This document shows, piece by piece, positions 18,201 to 30,200 of a stretch of 64,000 nt of DNA. The DNA lies in contig CP154954.1 in the NCBI GenBank assembly GCA_039621445.1, forward strand, positions 45,177,847 to 45,241,846, in the 5' to 3' direction. The position numbers and the translations under genes are program-made. The notes beneath the pieces are model-generated. The model worked only from the letters and a program-made list of their open reading frames with translations, had not been told where the DNA came from and made no database searches. The first letter of the stretch is position 1. Every line of letters starts with the position of its first letter. Source of the stretch: Euglena gracilis (Eukaryota; Euglenida; Euglenophyceae; Euglenales).

Positions 18201-21200
18201 TTAGGCCATTTTAAGGTATAGGTGGGGGTTCTGAAAATCATAATTTTTCGTCATTTTTGTCCCAAAAACTGTATCATAACATGTGCAAACCTTCTCTTAT
18301 TCAGTAATAAGAAATGTACATACAAAAAAGCATGCAAAATTCATGAACAATGTATCAAAACCATGATCAACAAATCTTAATTCATACCCATAGAGGAATT
18401 CTGAACAGTAAGAAATTATGGCAGTGAAAATATTTCAAAAAAAAACGTTTGACAAATATTAAAAGTTTTTATTTGCGCAACCAAAAAGGCGCCCAGTTTT
18501 TTGTATTTTGTGAAATCTACGCCATTTCGCAAAAAGAAGCCATTTTTCTGAAAGATGATGCTGTTGCATGGTGAGGTTCAATTTGAGAGCCGAGCAAAGC
18601 TGAGAGCCTCTTCTCCGTGATTGTTTTCCCCTTTTGGGGAAACTTAATACTAAAAAAGGTTCATAAACAGGAGAGAATCTCATTCATAATTGTTTGTGGT
18701 TGTTTGGGTCACTTGATCAAATATAAGATTCAAATACGAAAAGAAGGTTGGGGACCATGGGGACTGATACTGATACTCACAATGAATTGCCACCTGTCTC
18801 AAAAATTTCGCCACTGTCTCAAAGTATGACTGCGATCTTCTCAAAAGCAATTGCCACTTGTCTCATTATCAGAAAAAAGCAGTGCCCATTAGGGTGGACA
18901 GTCAAAGAAAGTCATCCGACAGCCCCGTCAGGAGGGCCTACATTTTAGGCAAACCCTGGCCAACACATTGTACCCATGACGAGCATTATTCGGATCAGAC
19001 ATGGATGCAAGAGAAAGAGACGCTTATGAAACAGAAACTTGTCTTCCAAACACAACTGTCATGAGGGCATTCATTCTTGAGAAAAACGGCAATTGCTTTC
19101 AGAAAATTGGCAATTGTTTGGAGAAAACTGACAATTGTTTGGAGAAATTGGCAATTATTTAGAGATAATTGACCAATTACAATTGAGAAAATTGGCAGTT
19201 ATTTTGATTTCATTACATATACGCAACCAGCTGTAACAAAAGACACCGAAAGTAATTACCTGAATGGCATCAGTTGTTCACAAAAAAAATTGTTGTGCAA
19301 CAGAAATTTTCCCATTTTAGGCCATTTTAGGCCATTTTAGGCCATTTTAGGCCATTTTAGGCCATTTTAGGCCATTTTAGGGACCCCCACCTATAGGGGG
19401 TCAAAAAGTCATTTTAGGCCATTTTAGGCCATTTTAGGCCATTTTAGGCCATTTTAGGCCATTTTAGCTATAGGTGCCTGGTGGCAGCCAGACTGTTCCC
19501 CCACCCCAGCAGCGAATCAACCAGAAACCACAACAAGAAACAGGCCAAAATTTTCCTTCGGCATTGAAGGAATTTTTCCTTGCGGGGTGCTGTGGTGGAT
19601 GAGGTGGGGTGGGGGCAGGGCAGAACGGGAAGGCCTGGGGGGATCCACCCCCCCCCCCACCCACCACAGCATTTTCACCAATTTTGGGAAAATGGGGGAT
19701 TGCCGGGGGAATTTTTTGAATTTTTTTTTTGAAAAATGATCCCAAAATACATGATTTTCCGATAGAAAACTACACAAAAAAACACAAAAAAACCTCAAAA
19801 TTTTCAGGTTTGAAAATTGGTAATCTTTAGGAGGGGGGTGAAAAAAAAAACGAAAATCAAAAAATTTGGACCAAATTTGGCACAATCAAATTTAACTGAA
19901 ATTTTTTCCCTTGGCTTTTTTTGGATTTTCAATAGCATTTTTTGCTTCAAAAACCTCAAAATCAAAATCTTGAGGAAACGTTGAATTTTTGGAAGGTGTG
20001 TGAAAAAAAACGGGGTTTGAAAATGAGGTTTTGGGGGGTTTGGGGGGGACCTCCTATATGCGTTAAAAATACGCCCGGCGCCGAAGGCGCGGGAAAAAAT
20101 TTTGGGGTCCAAAAAATGCTGCCACCAGAACAACGGGAAGAGGTGGGGGGGTGTTCAGCCCCCACCCACCACCCTGGCTGTTTGGCATTCCCGTTCTGCC
20201 CTGAGTGGGGGTCGACCCCACCCCTGCCTTCCCGCACATGCCGTACAGGCCTTCCCGTGCAGCCCTGCCTGGGCTTTGGGGGTCTGTGTCAGGTCGCCAC
20301 TTAAGTCAAAATGAACCCCTTCCCCCCCCCCCCCCCCCCGGTGGGGGAGGGCAGCCAACAGCCGTTTTTCCAGCCAGCAGCCTTTTCCAGCCTCAGAGCC
20401 CCATAGACAAGTTTTAATTACTTTGCAGCCGCCCGAAGGGCACCTGGACAGTGACAGATTTTTCGCGTTTGGAGGTGCAAAAATGGGCCAAAAATGGCCA
20501 AAAAAGGGTCAGATTTGGGCCAGCTCAAATTTTGGGTCAAAAAATGTTTTGCATAATTGGCAGTTTTTGGGCATTTTTGGAGTTTCGATTTTTTGGTACC
20601 CAGATCAACCCAGGTCGGGCCAAGTTCCAGCTGGGGGACCTGTTCTGGGACATCCTGTTCTGGATTATTGTTGTGTCCCCAAGCAAGGTCCAATTTCCTG
20701 CCTAAAAAGCAGTGCCCCAGAAAACACAAGAAAGCCTGGTGGGGGGGGGGGCGTCAGACCCCACCCACCAGGATTGGGGTGGGGAGTCGACCCCCCCCCA
20801 AAAAATCCCAGAAATCCCAATTTGGGGATTTCCATGCAGCCCTGAGCCCAAAGTATTGAACTTACTCCATATCGGGGAGGGAGGGGGGAGGAAACAAAAA
20901 AACATCCACATGCGCAACCACAATTCCATCAAACCCATTGTCACTGCCCAAAACGATTCCAAGGGTCCAGCAGGATGGAAGGTAACAATGATGGGAAACC
21001 TGGAGCAAGGGCCGAATGAGCACCGGGATCTGGAGGACTCAAACAACAGAGTCCATTTGGGGGCTGCAATTTGAGAAAATAATATGCAAAATCCAAAAAA
21101 AATATAAAAAAGACGATAGAAATATAGAACACGGTGGAAAATAAAATACACACAATACTTGAAGATGTAAAATAACCAAAACTGCGTATCCCACATTCTC

Positions 21201-24200
21201 CACGTGATTTTTTTTAATTTTTCATGCCCATATGTTTGTACATCACAAGGGGGGAATATGACACAAGGCTCCTCAAAAAATGCAATGCAAAAAAATGCAA
21301 AAAAAAATGTTTTTGGACCAATTTCACATTTCCAGCAGTAGTTGTTCAATTAAATATAAGTGGATGCAACTTGGTGAACCAAGCACATCATTTTGCAAGT
21401 TTGCACCACATTTTCCTTTGGTGTTGCATTTTGGGGCAGTTGAATTTCTTCTAAGTCCTCTCCAGCAGAAAAGCGTACAGCCCTGGGAGCTCCTAAAGAA
21501 ATTTACATGCAACTTGAGGTGCTGCACAAATGCCCCCAAAAAAACGAAAAAGCAAAATATGCAAAAAATGCAAAAAAAAATTGCGACTTTTCACAAATTT
21601 TTTCATTATACACAAAAAAGCAAATTATGCAAAAAAATCAAGTTTTCAGGAGTTAGGATTGCACAAAAAATGCAAATTATGCAACTTGCATTTTCCTCCA
21701 ACCCCTGATATCACCCTCTGGCAGAGCTGACAAGGGGGCACCTCAGAGTTGGAGTATAGTGTCGGCTGGAAAAATGGTTGCTGGCTGACCACCCCACTCC
21801 ACCAGCTGAAGTTAGCTTGACACAGAGTCGAACCGGGTAACAGGAACTTGAAACTGCAGAAATGATTTCAAAAAAAAGCTGCAAATTGGGCAACACATTG
21901 ATTCTTTGACCCAAAATTTGAGCGGGACAGCCCTTTTCCCATTTTTTGCCCATTTTTGCCCCATATTTTTTTGCACCTCCAAAAGCGGAAAAATTGTTGC
22001 CGTCCAGCCGCCCTTTGGCTGCTGGAAGAAGGCTGCTGGCGGGAAAAGGATGCTGGCTGGACTGGACTGGGATGGAATCCCCTTCAGGTTGACAGGGGGG
22101 AATGCGCTACTCCGGCCTTGAAAAAAGGCACAAAAAAATGAGCAAAAAAGGAGCATTGTTGGGGGGGGGGGATGCGAAAGTTTGAGAGAAAAGGCGCAAA
22201 AATCACAAATAGGAAAAAAATGCCCAAAAAATATGCGAAAGGGGTACCAAATTGACAAAAATTGTATGGAATCAAGAGGAAAATATCAGTTTTAAAAATC
22301 AGAGGTAAGAATTTGCAAAAATGGTGGAAAAAAAATGCGAAAAACTGGAATCACAAAAAAATGCCGCAAAAATTCGCCGGAAAAAAAAATCAAAAAATGT
22401 GCAAAAAAATGCGGGGAAAATGCACTAAAAATGTGCAAAAACACGAAAAATATTCCCCGACTTTGGGACGCCCTGGGGCAGAGCATCATGCAAACCGCAT
22501 ATTTGTGTTCTGCATGATGTGGTCCAAGAATTCCCGCAAAGACTTGATGTCGGTGTTCACCACCACCTTGTTCTCCCACTCGAACTCAGCCCACATCGAC
22601 CGGAAGGCAGTCGGGGCACAGGTTGCCGGGCTGCACAATTGCGAAGTTAGGGAAGCAACCCATCTGGGGGGATCCACGAGAAACTCTCCTCACATCAAAA
22701 AAAAATTCTGTCAATTGTTCCGGAGCCACCTTTCCATCAAGGAGAAGGAGCCAGCCAGTAGTTGTGTCGCATCCCGTCAGGTGGTGATCCTTTCGGTCCT
22801 CTAAAGTGTTTCTGGTACGCTTGTTTGTGAAACTGGCAAAGCTCAAAAAAAACACACCTTAGAGCAAATGTTGTTTTTACTCCACAACAGGATTGCAGGG
22901 GGTATCCTTCATTTTTTTCAAAACTAAACTGGATCCGACAAAGAGGGGGGAGGGGGGGTACGAAGGAAATCCCGTTCACCCTTTTTCCTTTCGGACTGTC
23001 GTTTTCAGGCTTTTGGTTAAAGGACCCCGGGGGGGGGGGTACTGGCTAGCCAATCGGCTAGACACTGGAAAAAGTGGTCGATCTAGCCCCCCCTCCCCCG
23101 GGGGGGGGGGGGGTCCGGGGGTCCCCCGGACTGGAAAAATGAGGGTTTTTAACAGGTTTTTGGCTGATTTTGTTCCAAAAATTCCCAAAAATGGCCAAAA
23201 CCGGGCATTTTTGGCCATTTTTGGGGATCACAAAAAAAATTTCGGCACTTCGCGTCGGTCACTGGAAAAAAAAATTCCACTAGCTAGCCCTGCTAGCAGA
23301 CCCGCCCAGGGGGGGTCTGCTAAAAAATCCACTAGCCAAATTTGGACTAGCTGCAGTCCAGCCCCCCCCGGGGGGGTACTGCAATCCCTTAAGCAGAAGC
23401 CTGGTCTGTTTGCTTCATATACCAAACCCTCACACAAAACCGATTCCCAGCACGGCACAATGGGCCCCCTGGTGCGATCCCACAATATCACAGACACCTG
23501 ATGTAATCCATGATGTCGATGTGGATGTCGTTGAGGATGACGCACTGCCTCTCCGCAGCTGCACCGGGGCCGTCGTACACAATGTTGCCGAAGATGATTC
23601 CTGGGACAGCGGAAGACTCTTACTTGTGTGTGTGTGTGTCAAAATCCCTTGGGCAAACAGAAACAGAAACAGCAATTTGATTGAACCGTCGCATTGTGCC
23701 CTGCCGCACCGGATTCGCATCACCAGACTGGACGGGACAAACAACTTTCACCGGAACGGCGGTTGAAGACATGGTGGGCACTTCAGCACCAAAAGGCGCC
23801 AGAAGCCCAGAAAAGAAGCCAAAATTTGGTTCATCCCCCCTGGGGGAGGGGGTGGGGTCGGCCAAGACTTTTTTCATTTGAGCTCTGTATTAACATCAAG
23901 AATCACGCATCGTTGAGGTTGCGCCGCCAAAAGAAAAAAAGCACACCTTGGGCAGATGGAGAGTGACCTCATTGGGTTGCCATTTGCTCTTTGCCTTGCA
24001 CAAAAGCGGACGACGTCCAACCTTCATCCTCTACCATTAGGTGTTTCAAACTGTGCCTCAGACAATGCTGGCAAGTTAGAATGCCCCCCCAATGTCAAGG
24101 GCAAAATTTTCTTTCGAGTTTCTAAAACTTTCCTCATACGTATCACACCTGTATCGGTCGACGAAACTTTGATGTTGACCCGCATGTTGACCTGCTCCTT

Positions 24201-27200
24201 GGGGGCCAGCGTGTATGTCTCCGGCCGCTCACAAAGCTTCAGGTCCCCTTGGGTCGCCAGCTCCACCGTGAGGCTTTGCAGCAAATGATCCCAAGGCACT
24301 CTTCCTCAGGTGGCCAAAAGCCCACCAATTGCAACGAGAATCAAATGTGTAATAAGACCGCCTCCCATTCGAACAGAGGGAAGGAATGAAGAAGGCATGT
24401 GGATCTGTGCTGCAACTCCGCCACATTTAGACCTTTTTCGAGATGACCTGAAAAGCATGTGAAAGAAAAGATGCAAAAAAATGCAAATACGGAGGGCCAA
24501 AGACATGTGAAAAAAATTGATAAAAATCGAGGAAAAAAATGAGTGCAAGCATGAAACATATCGGTTTTCAAAAATAATAAAATAAAAACTGCACAAAATG
24601 CAAACAAAAAATATAACAAGAGAAAAACAAAAAAAAATGTTAAAACTGTGAGGGAGTGAAACGGACACTGCCCCCCCCCCCAGGTTAATCCAGGAAACCA
24701 GTGTCCTTTTCCACTAGCCGAGGGAAGGGTGTTCCCCCCTGCGCTCCCCCTCCAAGTCCTTACGGACAGTTGCCAGCAATACCTGATACTGGGTCCTTTC
24801 CCACATTGCCCTGACATCCAGAAATGCGTTGCACGGTGCCCGCAAGCTGTAACTGTGCATTCTTTGACAAAAAAAATAAGAATAGAAACACCGAGCGCAT
24901 TTCTTCCAGTTCCCAGGTAGCTGTTTTTCTGGGGGTTGGACATTTCGACACGCAGCGGTATGATGGGGGAGGGGGTCACCCCCCCCCCAAGCCTTCCCGA
25001 CAGCTTTGGGGGTCCAGCTGACTGACGGGCTGGACCCAAAGGCAAAGAAGCAAATCCAGCTGAGAATTTCCGTAGGAGAAAAAAATGCCCCAAAACACAC
25101 CCCTCCCATCGCCCTTTATTAACCCTTCACATTTCTGCCGGAAACGTCTGGGCCTTGGCTAGAGCCAGCGAGCTGCAACTTGGACCTGCAGCTTTGTTTT
25201 CATTCATGAAAATAAGTCCAAAGGTGTTCCAACTCATCGCCCACAACTCGTTGGTTGTTCTCATCAAAATCCAATACTTTGCTAAGCGTCATAGCGCAAT
25301 CTGCTACACAATGGTGCGCATGGGAGATTTGCTGCAAGAATGGGTGCTCCATTGGGAGGTTTGCAACTATGCGCTGAATCGTGTTAGTGGGGTGTACGGG
25401 GGTATCCCTACGTGGGGTGTACAGGGGGTGTCCCCTTGGTCTTCCGCATCATTGTCCATGGGTTGAACCCAAGGATCTTTTGTTTTGTGTGGGGGCACCA
25501 GCACCTTTTTCCCTGAAGGGGTTGGATCCCCTCCCCGGGGGGTCTCAAAAATTTCCTTGCGGGTATGTCTTTGCTTCGCCTCCAGCCGGTCCAGCAAGTT
25601 GTGGGTGTAGATGTGCAGACAACATGCGGAAGTCCAAGAATCATCAAAACTGACAATGAATCCACGGAAAAGCAACATGCAACATGAGTGCTTTTCCACT
25701 TGGATGTAGAGCACCACCCTTCAGCCTCACAGTCAGACCCACCCCCTCGATTCAAGGTATCCAAAGGAGCAAGAGAAACAAGAAATAAATTTTTCACAAC
25801 TTCTTGCATTTCCAACTTCTTTTGCATATCCTTTGAGCAATGCCTTGGGTGGGAGGACTGGTTGACGACGAGGATGTCCAGGGAGATGTCGAACTGGTTG
25901 ACGGTGACCATGGCCTCCGCATACACCGGGTCGGAGAAGCCCGTCAGCTGGATGACCCTGCGGCCCGGCACACAGAGGGGGTGCTGCCAGGACTGACGTA
26001 CAGTGGCAAGAGTCCAGCGTATGCAGAATTGTTGCAGCACAGCGCCTTGCCTTGCCTGGCAGGCGTGCGAACGGAGGCAACAGAACACCTGTCCAGACGG
26101 GAAATGAAGGCGCTCTTCTTTCCCTTTGCTCCAGCAAGGCTGGTCTGTGCTGCTGCCGCAAGGCAAATGACTGACACCCAGCCAGGTCTTTTCTTAAGGA
26201 CGGGGGGGTCCACTGGGTGGCCATTTTGCCAGACACTGGGAAAAAAATGGACTTGCTAGACCCCCTGGGGGGGTCATTCCTCCAGCGCTGCGCCAAGGTG
26301 GAAATCAGGGTTTTGATGGGTTTTTTGGCTGATTTAGTTCTAAAAAAAACCAAAACTGACCAAAATGAGATTTTTTTTGGCCAGTTTTGGGGGGTCCAAA
26401 AAAACTCGGCACTTTGCACTGGTCACTGGAAAAATTTTCCACCTAGATAGTCCTGCTACTACTAGTGCTAGCAGATCCCCCCAAGGGGAGTCCACTAGGA
26501 TTTCCACTAGCCAAATTTGGACGAGCTGCAGCCCGGTGGGTACCGCGAACCCTTAAGCAGAAGCCTGCAGCAGGAGGGCAACAAACTCCAAATTTACCCC
26601 TCCCAAATATAGGACCGCCCCCAGATAGACCCCAGGGGCCCCTGAGCTGTGAAACTTCTCGCCAGGCCAGGGCCATGCTCAGCGATATCCGCACACGAAG
26701 CTGGATTGCAGCAAATCCTGTGGGGCCCTGCATGCCTTCCCAATACCGATCCGGGCTTCTGGGCTTACCCTGGAAAGCATTGCGGCACTCGGATCCTCCG
26801 TCTCATCTTCCTCTTCCAGTCGATTGTGTTTGTCTGCAGCACACAGGGAAAGGAAGCCAGCGTCGTCAAAAGCAAATCCAGAGGTGGGGTTGCTCGTTGG
26901 AGTTGGGTCCCCGACCACATGGAACGGACGCGTGGACCCTGTGATGCTTTAGCGGTACGGATCACTCTCCACTTTGGAAAACCAGTCAACCACTTTTTTT
27001 TTTATTTCGAAGAGGCAAATCACAAAAAATCTGATGAAAATACTCCCCCAGGGTTCGATACAAGGGCTGGACCCCTCCAGTCAAGGGGGGTGGCTTCTAC
27101 CGTAACAAAAACAGCCAAAATGGAACATTTTTGGTCTGGAACAAAGCGCTGGAGCAAAAAAAAACACCTGTCCCCATTTCGACTCAAAATGCCATTTTGG

Positions 27201-30200
27201 GCATTTTGGGGGTCTGGAAGAAAAAAATTGACTTTTGGGGAATCCTCCGGGGTCGGTCCAGACCCCCCCACTGTGATTAAGGATTGGTATGGGGTTTTTT
27301 AAGACTGGGGGGGAGGAAGGGTCCCCCAACCAACCCACCACCCTGTGCCCCCCCCCCGGGGAGGGGTCCCAGGGGACCCAACCCACTTTTCCCCGAAAAC
27401 CAGCGGACCCAACCCACTTTTCCCCCGAAAAGGCCAAAAAATTGTGAAAAATGCTAAAAAATTGCACCTTTTTCAAAAAAAATTGGCGCTTTCGGTGCCG
27501 AAAAATATCCCACCCCCCTCTGGGGGGGAGGAGGGCTCGGCCAGACCCCTCCCCCCGGTCCAAGACTTAAAAAAAAAAAACCTGATTGGGACTCCCCCCC
27601 TAACAAATTCTGTCCCTTGGCTCTTTTTTGAGAGGGGACTTGGATCTACGTAACTTCTTTCAAAAAAAAACTTCACTGAAAACATTTTGCAAAAAGCATA
27701 AAAAATATTTGACGGAGACAATACGTCATGTTTTTCTTTGAGGAGCACTGGAAGGAAAAAATGAAAAAAACCTCATAAAATAGAAACTGCGAAAAAAACA
27801 ACAGCAATAAGCGCTGGTGCACCACCCGAACCCCATCCTCCCCCCAGATGAAATTCAGAGCCCCCTGTCCCTGAAATACATAATTTAAATGCAATTCCAA
27901 AAATCAAAGTGTTCCAAATGGAAGCGCCCTTCCGAAAAAAAGGTATTTATAATATTGTGCAAATTTGGTTTTCTCCTTGTGCAGGATGGCTGGACCTTGG
28001 ATGGCATTGAAATCCAAAAAAATAATCCCAAAATGCCCAGAACCGGGACCCCTTCGTCAGTGTCGTGCGGGGGTGCAGTGCAGTACAGAGCAGCAACACC
28101 GTACAGCCGGTGCCATTGCCGACACCGTTCCACCGCCCCGTGTCGACCCCCCTGTCACCCCCCCCCCTCCCCCGGCACACCCTTGGAGAACTGGGAGAAC
28201 TTGATGGTGGAGTCGACGGGCACGCTGGCGGCGGCCGGGGCGGCGGTGCCAGCGTCCACCACCGTGGTGGCCGTCTCCTGCAGCATGTCCGCGAACGCCT
28301 TGACGGAGCCCTCCACCAGCGCCTAGGGCGGGGGGGGGGGGGGGCTTGGCCGCTCCGAAGTTTTGGCGGTTGGCTCCGGCCAGGGATGCGAAGCCGTGGT
28401 GGGAAGGGGAAATGTCATGGAGCGGTATTCAAGGCAAAAAAAAAACTTCCAGGCGTGAGATCATTGGGTTTGAATTTGATTTTGGGAATGTGCAAGACGT
28501 TGATGATGGACTTTGCGTGTGGTGATGTTTGAGTATGGTGAAAGATCGCACAAAATTGCGGGCCCAAAAGCAAGGCTACACAAAACAAATACAAAGGTAC
28601 AGATGGCGCATAAACGTGTTTGTGCTCGATTGTTTCTGGGGACTGGGCCAGGAGGGCCGCACCCTGATGCCTGCCCTTCTCAAGCCCTGTTGGGGCAGCA
28701 GGAGGGTTGGCAGCAACTCCAAACCGAAGCAGACGTCTGGCAAAAATCAAAGGTCGCCTTTTACCAAATTACTGGGTTGATACTATCCAAAGAAGAAACA
28801 GAACAGAAAATCAATAGGGAGAAGAAAACAAAATGCAAAAAAAAAAGAAACAAACAACAAAAAAGTTGCAAAAAACAATTTTGTTTTCCTTCACACTTGG
28901 CAGGGATGTATGGGAAGCCCTGGGGGGTTCGGACCCTCCCTCGTACCTCGAAACCGTAAAGGGCAGGGGAATTGTTTGGCTTTGTTGACGGTCAAGGACC
29001 CAATACCAGGCAAAAATATGTTGAAAAGAATCTCTGATCCTTCTTCAAAAAAATATCCAAGAACGAAAATATTCTTTGAAATTGGTTTCATTTTTTTATG
29101 TGGAAAACACCAAAACATCAAAAATGTGCAATACGCTTGAAAATGAGGAAAGGGACCTTTTTGTTGCTTTTTCTGGCGTATGTGCTGGAAGAAAATTCTT
29201 CGCTATTTTTTGGAACCTGCCAAAGGCAGTGGGGGTGGGTCCAGACACCCCCTTCCAACATCTGGAGGGCGGTCCGGACCCACCACCTTACCCAATATAA
29301 GGTGTCGATACGGTAAAGTGCCTAGATAGGGGTCTGGACCCTCCCCCTAACACCTACCTCAGCACCGCAGGCTTCCCACACATCTCTGCACCTGGGTGAC
29401 TGATTTTCAGTGAAGTTCGAAAGTGCTGCGCAGCAGTTGCACTCTCCCAAACCGTCCAACCTTATAACCTCACCTTATAACCTCACAACACCAGTAACAG
29501 TGAACTACAATAACAACAATTCTTCCCCCAAACCCACCACAGAGAAAGGGGGTTGCAAAGCTAAAAGAAAACAAACGCGTTGCACAAGAATCCAATGCTC
29601 CTGCCACCCCAGGAGATACGTTGACTTCCCTGAAGGGGGGGTGATGGAACTGACCAGGGCGGTCCTTAAGCAAAAAAAAAAGTCCTGTCCCCATACACTT
29701 CAACCAAAAAATAAGGAAAAGGGGATTTTGGCCGGGGATTTTTTTTGAATTTTTTTTTGAAAAATGAACCCAAAATACATGGTTTTTTGATGAAAAATCA
29801 CATTTTTTTCCCCAAAAAATCTCCAAATTTTTAGGGTTGAAAATTGTTCGTTTTTAGGAGGGTGGTCAAAAAAATGCAGGTCAAAAAAAATGGGACCAAA
29901 TTTTGGAACATTCAATCAAATTTTACGGACATTTTTTTTCTTGGAAATTTTTTGGATTTTCAGTGGCATTTTTTTGCTTCCAAAATCTCTCAAAATCAAA
30001 ACTTTGAGAAATGTTGAAATTTTAGAAGGTGTGAAAAAAATGGGGGTTGGGGGGGTTTTGGGCAACATTTTGGGCAGCATTTTCACCAATTTCGGGAAAA
30101 CGAGGGATTTGGGCTGAAAAAGTTTTAAATTTTTTTGAAAAATGAACCCAAAATACCGGGGGGGGTGAAATTGGGGCTAGATAAAATTAGAGCCGACAAA

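Larger units (their letters stand above)
18047..22495 (-). other. Intron 23 (4.45 kb): contents
   Basis: Conventional GTTTGC...GTGCAG intron. It contains the CAGGCACCTATAG element (18,085-19,470) and a CAGGGCAGAACGGGA element (19,616-20,203) in tandem. The rest is A-rich DNA with 'tgcaaaaaatgcaaa' runs at 21,270-21,690 and 22,310-22,440. No open frame resembles a protein. Confidence 0.7.

Noticed and set aside
25408-25850. Plus- and minus-strand frames of 90-250 residues around exon 20
   Set aside because: Apart from exon 20 itself the residues show no family similarity and are intronic.
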